This document shows positions 33,654-41,777 of a stretch of 64,000 nt of DNA, piece by piece. Source of the stretch: Candidatus Zixiibacteriota bacterium (lineage in GTDB: Bacteria; Zixibacteria; MSB-5A5; GN15; JAAZOE01); contig JAZGGI010000028.1 in the NCBI GenBank assembly GCA_036480375.1, positions 215,209 to 279,208 on the forward strand, in the 5' to 3' direction. The first letter of the stretch is position 1. Each line of letters opens with the position of its first letter. A program made the translations under genes and the position numbers. The notes beneath the pieces are model-generated. The model was not told where the DNA came from. It was given only the letters and a program-made list of their open reading frames with translations, and did no database searches.

Positions 33654-34952
33654 CTGCGCGACCCGGTTTATTTTTCTCAAAAGGTATTGGGGATAAATCC
33701 TCACCCGGGTCAGGTGGCCTGGTTACTTGGCTCTAATCGTCCGGAGAATCTGTTGGCAACCGGTAATCGCTGGGGTAAATCATACGTTCAGGCGATAAAG
33801 ATTCTCCATCGCGCGTTATTTAAAATTCGTTCCCCGGAAAATGACGGCGACGGTCATTATAATATTGTGGCGGCGTCGATAACCCAGGATCAGGCCAATA
33901 TAATTTTTAATACCGCAGTGCGAATTGTGCGGTCGAATCAGTTATTTTCGGGATTGGTGAAGTCAATTAAAAGAACGCCGTATCCGATAATGATATTTGG
34001 CAATGACGCCGTTATAACGGCACGAACGACCCAAAACCGGGGCAATTATTTGCTAGGCAATGATTATGATTTTTTTTCGTTTGATGAAGCCGCATTTGAG
34101 ATCGAATCGGAGTATGTGATAAATGATGTTATCATGATGCGGCTGGCTGATAGAAACGGTCGATTGGATTTGATTTCAACACCTAATGGTAAAAACTGGT
34201 TTTATCGGCGGATGTGTGAGTTGCAAAAGGATTCCGAACGAGGGTATGTGCAGTTCGGGGATAGTCGAGATAATCCTTACCTTTCGAGGATGGCACTGAA
34301 AGCGCGATTAAAACAGTTGCCGGCGGATCGCGTGGCTCAGAATATAGCGGGGCAATTTATTGATAACAATCGGACGATATTCTCTTCGGTAGATATCGAC
34401 CGGGCTTTGACGTCAGGAGAACTTGAATCATTTAACTCCGAACGGAAATATATTTCGGGGTGGGATCTTGCTCGCAAGCAGACCCATACGGCAGGGATGA
34501 CATTCGATGTTACCGATAAACCGTATAAACTGGTCGCATTTGATCGATTTAACAATCGCGATTGGTCGGATGTGGTAGCAGCCATCAGGCGCCGGCAGGA
34601 TGAGTATAAAAGTAAGTTAGTCGTTGACGCGACAGGGTTGGGCGATGTGATTATCTCCGAGTTATCGGATTTAAAACCTGAAGGAGTGGTTTTTACGCCG
34701 AAGACTAAATCGGAGCTATTGGGGAATTTGTTGCTTCTTCATAATCGCAAGGAAATAAGGTATTGTGATATTGTTCAATATGAAGAAAAAGGAATCCGGT
34801 GGAGTCTGGAAGATGAGATGCGGGAGATAACGTGGGAAAATAATAACAAATATGACGCCGTGATGGCTATGGCACTGGCCGTATGGCCCAAGAGAAATCG
34901 GATTTTATTCCCAACCAGCGGTCCGGTTCCGGTCAGGGTTTCAACCATATAA
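33654..34952 (+). CDS. Phage terminase large subunit
   Basis: Packaging ATPase and nuclease. Walker A TGNRWGKSY, Walker B DFFSFDEAAF, the coupling motif STPNGKNW, and the RNase H-like nuclease aspartates in GWDLARKQ, VVDATGLGD and NKYDAVMAM are all present. The first standard start codon is TTG 33687, but the frame upstream encodes LRDPVYFSQKVLGI, a stretch typically conserved at terminase N-termini. CTG at 33654 has a GGAG site at 7-nt spacing, so I place the start there (432 residues). The small terminase was not identified with confidence; the 42986 protein is one candidate. Confidence 0.88.
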   Translation: MRDPVYFSQKVLGINPHPGQVAWLLGSNRPENLLATGNRWGKSYVQAIKILHRALFKIRSPENDGDGHYNIVAASITQDQANIIFNTAVRIVRSNQLFSGLVKSIKRTPYPIMIFGNDAVITARTTQNRGNYLLGNDYDFFSFDEAAFEIESEYVINDVIMMRLADRNGRLDLISTPNGKNWFYRRMCELQKDSERGYVQFGDSRDNPYLSRMALKARLKQLPADRVAQNIAGQFIDNNRTIFSSVDIDRALTSGELESFNSERKYISGWDLARKQTHTAGMTFDVTDKPYKLVAFDRFNNRDWSDVVAAIRRRQDEYKSKLVVDATGLGDVIISELSDLKPEGVVFTPKTKSELLGNLLLLHNRKEIRYCDIVQYEEKGIRWSLEDEMREITWENNNKYDAVMAMALAVWPKRNRILFPTSGPVPVRVSTI

Positions 34953-34977
34953 AAAACCGCCCCAGGGCAGGGGCGGT
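34951..34977 (-). terminator. Terminator of the minus-strand small membrane protein gene
   Basis: ACCGCCCC pairs with GGGGCGGT around AGGGCA. Read on the minus strand it ends in six U residues. It marks a real minus-strand transcript inside the phage-like module. Confidence 0.85.
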
Positions 34978-35012
34978 CGGAGCGCTGATTTATAATTTAA
35001 GAATTGTTGATT

Positions 35013-35117
35013 TTACAAACTGTATACGTCGGCAAAGGTGATTATCATTCCCAGGATAAAGACGATTAGTCCGGCCAACCAGGCGTATGATTTTTTTCTT
35101 TTTTTGTATGTGACCAT
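35013..35117 (-). CDS. 34-residue single-pass membrane protein
   Basis: ATG at 35117 follows a GGAG-type site and encodes MVTYKKRKKSYAWLAGLIVF and on to ITFADVYSL. The product has a basic cytosolic start and one hydrophobic segment (about residues 12-29) with a short tail. A strong terminator follows 36 bp downstream, and a palindrome-rich intergenic region lies upstream, so it is an independent gene. It is too short for family recognition. It might be a toxin-like peptide, a phage-encoded inner-membrane protein or a regulator of holin-type lysis; none is proven. Confidence 0.6.
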   Translation of the reverse strand: MVTYKKRKKSYAWLAGLIVFILGMIITFADVYSL

Positions 35118-35174
35118 GATACCCGTCTCCGTTTGGCGTTTGTATATGGCAGTGCAATGCATGTGCCTGATTGG

Positions 35175-35191
35175 TGTTCAAAATTTGAACA
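35175..35191. promoter_or_regulatory. 17-bp palindrome TGTTCAAAATTTGAACA
   Basis: Two perfect 8-nt arms around a central A, about 58 bp upstream of the small membrane protein gene and 160 bp upstream of the protease gene. The GTTC/GAAC spacing is typical of repressor operators (LexA-like or phage-repressor-like), so it may control the minus-strand gene or both genes. Confidence 0.5.
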
Positions 35192-35255
35192 GCGCTAACC
35201 GCTTAACGTATAACAAAATCCAAAACCATGATTGATAATTGGCAATATGTCCGGA

Positions 35256-35273
35256 ATTAGTTTGCAAACTAAT
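35256..35273. promoter_or_regulatory. Perfect 18-bp palindrome ATTAGTTTG/CAAACTAAT
   Basis: A fully symmetric 18-bp sequence about 78 bp before the prohead protease gene. It is DNA-operator-like rather than a terminator, since no loop or T-run exists. Together with the 35175 palindrome it makes this 398-bp gap a likely divergent control region. Confidence 0.5.
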
Positions 35274-35350
35274 GTTAAACTCGGACGATATTAACGGCAA
35301 ATTACCGCAGATTATGAAACCTCCGGCTTAATTAAAAAGCTGGAGGTTGA

Positions 35351-37216
35351 ATGGCTAAATTATCAGGACGGCTGACAGCCAAGCTGGCCGAAAAGAGCGA
35401 AACATACGATCAATCGTTGGTTGACGAAATCAATCAGCGAATTAAACCACCCCGACCAATTCTAGAAAAAGATGTTTATATCCGGGCCATGTATATCGTT
35501 TCGGATAATATTAATAGTCAAGGGGGACGGTTTGGCGAAAATGAGCTTGATGCTTTGACAGAATTGATTATTGACGCGCCGGTGATGATTGGGCATCGCC
35601 GTGATAGTTTGCCGGTGGCGCGGAATTTCAAGGCTGAAAAAGTAACAGTTGACGGGCGGCAATGGGTCAAGACTTATTTCTATTGGATAAAGGACAGTGA
35701 GGGCGCCGTTGACTTCAAGAATAATATAGATGGCGGTATTTACAAGGAATGCTCAATAAGCTTTTTGTTTTCTCTGCCCGAATGCAGCATTTGCGGTAAG
35801 GATATTCGGCAATGCCATCATGTGCCGTTTGAAGAATATGATTTGCCCGAAGGGGGCCGGGCAATTACACACTTCTGGTATCGTAAAATTGAAAAAATAC
35901 TTGAAACATCCCTGGTTTTCAGAGGCGCAATCCCGGATACACGGATTACGGACAAATTGCTGGAGAAGGATAAGGAAAAAGTACTGTTATTTTCTAAAAC
36001 AGAAATTGAGGATGTATCAGATTATAAAATCGGCCTTTCGCGCTCACGCCTGGTTTGCCTGAATCCGAACACTTCGACGATTCCCAATGGTCAGAAATTT
36101 TGGATATGTCCGTATCAGCCGGGATTATTAATCAGAATTAAAAAGCAAAACAAAAAAATCGATTATGAGTCACCGGTTTTGCTGTCGGAAAATATCCGGG
36201 ACCATTTGAATGCTGTTGTAAAGCGGGTGCCGGGGAAATCATTTATTATTGACACTCTTTTGTATGCCACCCGCGGCAAAGACCGATTAAGCGGTTACGG
36301 ATTGGCACAGCTTTTGGAATCGGAACGGCAATTGCATCGCTTAAAAATTCGGTTTTGTGATCTGCTGGAACACGAAGGCGAGTCCTTTACGAAGAAGGAT
36401 TACGCGTCTCGTTTGGAGAGGTTATCCGGAATTTTTAATAAATATCCTGAAATTGAAATTTTCAATCCTGTCCTGATTACTCAAGACGAATTATCAAAAA
36501 ACCTCATGAAGGATAAATCAACCCGATTTAATTTCGGTCTCGAAATACTCACGGAAGATGACGCAAAAGGTCTCTCACGATTCTTAACCAATGGGAGTAA
36601 TTTGATCGCAGGGGAAGTGAAATCGGTTGACAAAAGAAGTAAGTCACAAGTGACTTGCGGAGTGAGTTTGATTCATGATCGGGATACGACGCTTCAGATA
36701 AAAATACCCGTGCATGATGGTATCAATCCTGGTACGGTTCTTTTATTATCCGAGAGAAATGGGAATTCTAAAAATAAATCTGACAAGTATCAGGTAGTGG
36801 ATATCCTGGTTGGAATGGGTGCGGATCGAATTGATGTTTCGCACTATGATAAAAATCAGGAAACCGTCATGTATGCCTGTCAGAATGATAAGCAAATGAT
36901 GGTCGAATTTATATCCGGCAATAATATTTACCGGGCTTTAATTTATTATTACTCGCAAAGGCTGCTCAATCAAAAGCGAAAATTTATCGCTGACTTAAAG
37001 ATTACTCGGGCAGCTAATAAGGAAAATATACGGGGCGAAGAGATCCGTTTGAGTTCGGTGACCGCGGCCGGGAAGCTAATTCGTTTGAAATTGGCGGATA
37101 AAACCAGGTTGTTCGGGGATTGCCAGACATTATGGCTACGGCCGGTTCTTATTGACGGAGAAGAAAGATATTTGTTTTACGGCGGCAGCGTTAATTATCA
37201 GCGAGAAGAATTATAA
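35351..37216 (+). CDS. Prohead protease-like protein with long C-terminal extension
   Basis: 621 residues with a GGAGG ribosome site. Residues 40-200 look like an HK97-type (U35/S78) capsid maturation protease: the PVMIGHRRDSLPVARN histidine region, then IDGGIYKECSISFLFSL with the likely catalytic serine. A C-x-x-C...C-x-H cluster (CSICGKDIRQCHH) follows, as in several phage proteases. Residues 220-621 are unassigned and mostly beta/alpha mixed, far longer than in a normal protease (about 200-250). The protein may combine maturation with a structural or scaffold role. It ends 26 bp inside the convergent lipoprotein gene. Confidence 0.72.
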   Translation: MAKLSGRLTAKLAEKSETYDQSLVDEINQRIKPPRPILEKDVYIRAMYIVSDNINSQGGRFGENELDALTELIIDAPVMIGHRRDSLPVARNFKAEKVTVDGRQWVKTYFYWIKDSEGAVDFKNNIDGGIYKECSISFLFSLPECSICGKDIRQCHHVPFEEYDLPEGGRAITHFWYRKIEKILETSLVFRGAIPDTRITDKLLEKDKEKVLLFSKTEIEDVSDYKIGLSRSRLVCLNPNTSTIPNGQKFWICPYQPGLLIRIKKQNKKIDYESPVLLSENIRDHLNAVVKRVPGKSFIIDTLLYATRGKDRLSGYGLAQLLESERQLHRLKIRFCDLLEHEGESFTKKDYASRLERLSGIFNKYPEIEIFNPVLITQDELSKNLMKDKSTRFNFGLEILTEDDAKGLSRFLTNGSNLIAGEVKSVDKRSKSQVTCGVSLIHDRDTTLQIKIPVHDGINPGTVLLLSERNGNSKNKSDKYQVVDILVGMGADRIDVSHYDKNQETVMYACQNDKQMMVEFISGNNIYRALIYYYSQRLLNQKRKFIADLKITRAANKENIRGEEIRLSSVTAAGKLIRLKLADKTRLFGDCQTLWLRPVLIDGEERYLFYGGSVNYQREEL

Positions 37217-37892
37217 GACGCTGGGTTGCGGCCGCTTTTGAAGCGAGCATCACCAGGCCGACGTTATCAGCATAGTATTCGTCAACGGTCATAAGGGTAT
37301 CGGTAGAAAGTTCGTTTAAGAAAATATGCGAGCGAAAGTGATAAGCGTTATAGGAACTGGTGGGGAGGATGACTTCGCTTCGTTCAATAAAAGTACGTTC
37401 AGTAAAAAAGCCATAATTCAGATTGAGGAATGAGGTTCGAATTTCGCCAGTATCTGTTACGAACGGCGGAGTCGTTATATATAGAGTCGAACCAATTGAA
37501 TAGGAACGGGGGAGAATAACAGGAGTGGGCACGAAGAATAATGTATCAGGCGGCGTTGCGTCGAGCCGAATCTGACCGGAATGCAGAACACCGATGTTAT
37601 CAATAGTCAGCAAGTCCCGGGCGGTATCGTTAACGGCAAGCTGAACCTGGTTGTTTTGGCCGGATATGATATCAATATTTAAAAATGTTGTGTCAACATC
37701 AACGGAATAGTCGGGATAGAATGTTACCAGGCTGTCAAAAATGACATAACGAAGCTGGTGGTCCCGATTGAGGCCAAGCAAATCAGCCCCATACGGGTAT
37801 GTTACGGCTACGGGTTTTTCTGAGGATTTATTACATCCAAAACTGATTATCGAAAATGAGATCACAAGGATGATGAGTATGGGATTTTTCAT
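37191..37892 (-). CDS. Lipoprotein of unknown function inside the phage-like module
   Basis: 233 residues with signal MKNPILIILVISFSIISFGC; the lipidated cysteine is residue 20. The mature part is beta-rich (LNRDHQLRYVIFDSLVTFYPD, INIDNIG, SYSIGSTLYITTPPFV). It resembles many short exported lipoproteins of FCB bacteria and no phage family. It runs against the head genes and overlaps the end of the protease gene by 26 bp. It may be a host gene carried as a moron, or evidence that the module has been stably kept. Confidence 0.65.
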   Translation of the reverse strand: MKNPILIILVISFSIISFGCNKSSEKPVAVTYPYGADLLGLNRDHQLRYVIFDSLVTFYPDYSVDVDTTFLNIDIISGQNNQVQLAVNDTARDLLTIDNIGVLHSGQIRLDATPPDTLFFVPTPVILPRSYSIGSTLYITTPPFVTDTGEIRTSFLNLNYGFFTERTFIERSEVILPTSSYNAYHFRSHIFLNELSTDTLMTVDEYYADNVGLVMLASKAAATQRLIILLADN

Positions 37893-37967
37893 AACATGAT
37901 TCCTTTTGATTTTAGTAAAGCGGAATTATTGCCATTATGTCAATAAAAAAAAGGAGAGGTTACGAAG

Positions 37968-38279
37968 ATGAACCAGATAATTTGGTCTCGCGTTAAATCT
38001 TTTCAATCAATTTTGATGATATTGATAACACTGGGATATCTCCTGGGGACGCATCTATCCACGATTAATAGTCTGAAGATGGCTTTGGTCAGTAAGGCAG
38101 AACGAAGCGAAGTGGATATGCTCGACAAAAAACTTACAAGAATTGAGGTAAAGCTGGAAGAGGCGCTTATATCGAAACAGGAAATTTTCAATCTGCATCA
38201 ACGCCTCGAAAGAAAATTAAATGAACTGGCTGTTGAGATGCAGCGATCAAGTGAAAGGGCTGAAAATGCCGGAAAATAA
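37968..38279 (+). CDS. Membrane-anchored coiled-coil protein (phage-module associated)
   Basis: 103 residues: one transmembrane helix (ILMILITLGYLLGTHLS, about 14-30), then a coiled coil (KAERSEVDMLDKKLTRIEVKLEEALISKQEIFNLHQRLERKLNEL). The layout is like XhlA or small spanin/holin accessory proteins. It has an AGGAG ribosome site and overlaps the next gene by 14 bp. Confidence 0.55.
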   Translation: MNQIIWSRVKSFQSILMILITLGYLLGTHLSTINSLKMALVSKAERSEVDMLDKKLTRIEVKLEEALISKQEIFNLHQRLERKLNELAVEMQRSSERAENAGK

Positions 38280-38703
38280 TATTGAGACTATCTGTCAATC
38301 GCTATTGAACACACTGAAACAGCTAACGAATACTACTGACAGGCAACTTAGGGATGGTGATAAATCAACTCCAAGAATTGAAAAAATAGATTTTGATAAG
38401 TTACATGATGAATTGGGATTTGTCGCATCACATCTTAAGGATTATTCGCGGAATAAGAATGACAATGATTTGTCACGAAAATGGTTAATTGATCGTATTT
38501 GCGCGTTTCGTCGGGCTCGCAGTTTTTTGCATAGCCAGTCATCTCAGGGTGATTTTGACGAATTAAATGATTGCACGATGGCGACGCTGATTAGAGAGTA
38601 TGAAAATCAGGCATCACAATTGCGGCGAAACATAAGTAACAATTCAAGACTGTCTATTTCACGCGCCCGACACGGCGCGGAGTTCGCTCAATATAAATCT
38701 TAA
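38266..38703 (+). CDS. Small helical hypothetical protein (phage module)
   Basis: 145 residues from ATG 38266 (AAAGGG site), overlapping the previous stop by 14 bp; a GTG-like start at 38221 is less likely. Entirely helical and charged, with no TM or signal (ETICQSLLNTLKQLTNTTDRQL, FDKLHDELGFVASHLKDYSRN, LIREYENQASQLRRNIS). Position between the protease and decoration genes suggests a scaffold or minor head protein; the sequence itself does not prove it. Confidence 0.5.
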   Translation: MPENNIETICQSLLNTLKQLTNTTDRQLRDGDKSTPRIEKIDFDKLHDELGFVASHLKDYSRNKNDNDLSRKWLIDRICAFRRARSFLHSQSSQGDFDELNDCTMATLIREYENQASQLRRNISNNSRLSISRARHGAEFAQYKS

Positions 38704-38776
38704 AATTGGATGAGGGAAGTTTTCCCCGGCTGGAGTTTTACGAAACAGGCCAGTCTAAGTAACGAAAGGAGAGCTT

Positions 38777-39196
38777 GTGACTATACGCGCTCAAAATTTA
38801 GAAGCGATTAATCCGGTATACGCAACTTTTAATATCCATCAAACCAGCAGTGTCGATGATTTAAAAGACGCCAATATCGGAGAGCCGGTAAGTCTTACCG
38901 GAAATTATGAAGCGGGCCAGACATCGGCCGGTTCGATTTTATTGGGAAAGCTGGTGGCTCTGACTCTAACCGACAACGACGGCGATCGTTTGGCGACCGT
39001 GCAAATCGGCGGTATTTGCACTCTGGCCGTATCCGCTACGGTACCGAGCGTGGGTAATCGAGTTGTTGGCGGAACGGCAGGTACTGTCAAGCAGGCGCCG
39101 GTTCTGGCGGCTGATGATCCGGCCGGCGGTAATATTGACCGTGGTACGGTTATCGCAGTCAGCGGTTCTACATCCTGTACCTTAATTCTCAATTAG
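38777..39196 (+). CDS. Capsid decoration-like protein (DUF2190-type)
   Basis: 139 residues from GTG with AAGGAG at 5 nt. Beta-rich and Gly/Thr/Ala-rich: GEPVSLTGNYEAGQTSAGSILLGKLVAL, ATVQIGGICTLAVSATVPSVGNRVVGG, GTVIAVSGSTSCTLIL. It resembles the DUF2190/head-stabilising family usually found just before the major capsid gene, as here. Likely role: a trimeric capsid decoration or cement protein. Confidence 0.6.
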   Translation: MTIRAQNLEAINPVYATFNIHQTSSVDDLKDANIGEPVSLTGNYEAGQTSAGSILLGKLVALTLTDNDGDRLATVQIGGICTLAVSATVPSVGNRVVGGTAGTVKQAPVLAADDPAGGNIDRGTVIAVSGSTSCTLILN

Positions 39197-39208
39197 GAGG
39201 AAATGAAA

Positions 39209-40312
39209 ATGAATCTGGATAGATTTTTCGCAGGTCAGGCCGGTACCGGTTTTTTGGAGATGGCCGAAGCCGAACCCGAAAAAACCGGTCCAATTGATCT
39301 TTCGCGTGCGTCGGAAATCGAGGTGTCCCGTGATACATATCTTGAGGCGCAATCACGCGGTGTAACTTTGAGTGATTTACTGGAAACGGAAGATTATGAT
39401 CCGTCACAGTACGGATGTCCTCTGGACGCCTTTGAACGACAGTTGGCGTTAAGCGGTATCAAAATCGGCGGCAAAAACAGTAGTACGGTGGATTTGTTTT
39501 ATAAAAACGCACCGGCGCTGCTTCCCGAGTTTATCCTTCGCGAAGTTCGCAAGGGACAGATGATGCGCCCTGAGCTGGATCGATTGATTTCCGGTAGTAC
39601 GGTTATCAACAGTAACCGCTATACGCCGTTTTATATCGATACATCGGATACGACTAAGTTTTCGCTGCGTCCGGTGGGAGAGGGGGCCGAGATTCCATCA
39701 CTGACCGTTAATGAGCAGAAGCATTCCATAAACGTTATGGATTACGGCCTGGCTCTTAAAACCTCGTACAAAACCCTGCGGCATCGCAGTACTTCCCAGT
39801 TCAAGGTATTGTTATGGTATATCGGATTTAGACTACAAACCGATAAGATTGCTCTAATAGTCGATACCATCGTCAACGGCGACGGGAATGACAACGCGGC
39901 CAATACTATTAATTCGGCTTCATCAGGAACTCTGGCATACGCGGATCTGGTTAAATTGTGGGCGGAATTCGCGCCGTTTGAAATGAATCATATCATCTGT
40001 CACATCGATACGCTCAAAACTATTCTGGCCCTGGATGAATTCAAAGATCCGCTGGCCGGATATCGTTTTCGTCGGACGGGTGAATTGTTTACTCCCCTGG
40101 GAGCAACATTGGTGCGCAGTGATGATGTCGCGACCGACAAGGTTCTCGGCCTTGATTCACGTTTCGCGGTTGAGGAAGTTATCAGTCAGCCGCTGATGGT
40201 CGAATTTGATAAAATTATCGATCAGAAGTTTGAGGAAGCGGTCATTTCCGAATCAGTATCGTACGCCAAAGTAGTCAACGAATCGTCATCGGTGCTCGAT
40301 TATAATTTCTAA
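39209..40312 (+). CDS. HK97-type major capsid protein
   Basis: 367 residues from ATG 39209, which has AGGAGG at 8 nt; ATG 39203 is too close. Residues 1-95 look like a removable N-terminal arm. The HK97 fold follows: SSTVDLFYKNAPALLPEFILREVRKG, PVGEGAEIPSLTVNEQKHSINVMDYGLALKTSYKTLR (E-loop and spine region), ALIVDTIVNGDGND, and the P/A-domain FEMNHIICHIDTLKTILALDEFKDPLAGYRF. It is probably matured by the 35351 protease. It is the core evidence that the module could build a shell. Confidence 0.8.
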   Translation: MNLDRFFAGQAGTGFLEMAEAEPEKTGPIDLSRASEIEVSRDTYLEAQSRGVTLSDLLETEDYDPSQYGCPLDAFERQLALSGIKIGGKNSSTVDLFYKNAPALLPEFILREVRKGQMMRPELDRLISGSTVINSNRYTPFYIDTSDTTKFSLRPVGEGAEIPSLTVNEQKHSINVMDYGLALKTSYKTLRHRSTSQFKVLLWYIGFRLQTDKIALIVDTIVNGDGNDNAANTINSASSGTLAYADLVKLWAEFAPFEMNHIICHIDTLKTILALDEFKDPLAGYRFRRTGELFTPLGATLVRSDDVATDKVLGLDSRFAVEEVISQPLMVEFDKIIDQKFEEAVISESVSYAKVVNESSSVLDYNF

Positions 40313-40363
40313 ACTAAACCTATTAGCCCGGTCCGTACGGATCGGGCTATGATTGAGGAATAA

Positions 40364-41776
40364 ATGGACAAGTATATTGCCAACAGCAGCGCTACGAATC
40401 CGCTGGGGATTTCAACCGGGAGAAAGTGTTTCCGCGTAACCAGCGGTCAATACGCCAATCGTCTGGCCATATTATATGCCTCGTCTTCATCAAATATAGT
40501 GTTAGTTTCTGCGGATCCCCCGTACACAAACATTTCGTCTCCGACAACGATTGTGACTGATTCGGCAGATATGCCTTTTGACGCCGAGATGGATTCCGAC
40601 GGCAATATTTATTTTGCATATACAATCGGAACGAGTAACAATCTTGGATTCGTAAAGCTAACATTTAGCGGTGGAGTTTGGTCGGTTGGATCACCTGTTA
40701 TAGTGTATAACGCGGATGATAATTATTACCCCTCGCTCTTGAAATTGACTTCAGATGAGATTGGTATCGCATTTACAAGGGAATCAGGGGGAAACAAATA
40801 TATAAATTATAAAAAATCAACAGATGATGGGTCGAGTTGGGGCACTGTATCCGATCCGGGAGATACCTTGACTTCGGGGGCGGCTTCGGCTTTTGGACAA
40901 TTATTGGAATCTCAGGGGTTTGTTTATACATTTTATACCGAAGGGGGAACAGGCTTTGGTTATCGCCGGCGGTCGGTTAGCGGATCGACCTGGGAGAGTG
41001 CGGTATCACTGGCAACCGGCTCAGGGTTTAGTGAGAATTTTGATACTGCCGTCAATCCCGATGGACGTATCGGAACCGCATACGCGACCTCGAGCGGATT
41101 GATGTTTCGTGAGTATTCCGGTTCGGTCTGGTCGGGAGAGATGTCGCTCGAATCCAATACGGTTTCGAATCCATCGGTAACATACCAGGGAGGTATACCA
41201 TTTGTTACTTACTCCCGCAGTGTAGGGAGTAATATGGATGTTGTTTATTATACCAAAAAGGAAGAAGATTCTTTTTCTACGCCTGCCATTCTTGATTCAC
41301 GAAAATCGTTTTTTCAGAGTCTGCTGTTATATGACGAATCGGCCGGTTCTATCGAGGATTTGACATCCGCGGGATCGTCAGCCGATAGCGCGGATATTCT
41401 TCATTCGGGCACCGGAGCGATGATGGTCGATTCGGGCGATTCGATATTTTTTGGAATGGACAGGCCGTTTCATGCTTTGAATTTAATATTGTCGACTGCC
41501 GGCGAGGGGGGCGAAGTTCTTTGGCGGTATTTTACCGGTCAAACCTGGCAATCGTTCACACCATCATCAGGCGCCTGGCATTTCACAACGACGAATCATG
41601 ACGTTTTATTATGGGCGGATTATTCGTCTATCCCTGATGATTGGCAGAAAAAAATACTTAACGGCGCGGCCATGTATTGGGTGGCAGCGACGGTAACCAC
41701 GGCATATACAACCGCACCGATTGGTAGTCAAATAACGGCGGCGTCCGATTTGGGAGCGGTTTCGGTAAAGGATTAA
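40364..41776 (+). CDS. Sialidase-like beta-propeller protein (phage module)
   Basis: 470 residues without a signal peptide. A BNR/Asp-box element is visible (SxDDGxxWG in KKSTDDGSSWGTV), along with related blade repeats (FRVTSGQYANRLAILYA, FAYTIGTSNNLGFVKL, IGTAYATSSGLMFREYSGSVW). Residues 320-470 form a separate Trp/Gly-rich C-terminal domain (GEVLWRYFTGQTWQSFTPSSG). No catalytic arginine triad is obvious, so adhesion or glycan binding is likelier than sialidase activity. It lies between the capsid and connector-like genes, an odd place for a host-binding protein. Confidence 0.6.
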   Translation: MDKYIANSSATNPLGISTGRKCFRVTSGQYANRLAILYASSSSNIVLVSADPPYTNISSPTTIVTDSADMPFDAEMDSDGNIYFAYTIGTSNNLGFVKLTFSGGVWSVGSPVIVYNADDNYYPSLLKLTSDEIGIAFTRESGGNKYINYKKSTDDGSSWGTVSDPGDTLTSGAASAFGQLLESQGFVYTFYTEGGTGFGYRRRSVSGSTWESAVSLATGSGFSENFDTAVNPDGRIGTAYATSSGLMFREYSGSVWSGEMSLESNTVSNPSVTYQGGIPFVTYSRSVGSNMDVVYYTKKEEDSFSTPAILDSRKSFFQSLLLYDESAGSIEDLTSAGSSADSADILHSGTGAMMVDSGDSIFFGMDRPFHALNLILSTAGEGGEVLWRYFTGQTWQSFTPSSGAWHFTTTNHDVLLWADYSSIPDDWQKKILNGAAMYWVAATVTTAYTTAPIGSQITAASDLGAVSVKD

Positions 41777-41777
41777 T

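Noticed and set aside
34990..35181. 63-codon minus-strand frame after the terminase gene
   Set aside because: The overlapping 34-codon frame at 35013-35117 has the ribosome site, TM segment and matched terminator; the longer one reads as out-of-frame noise.
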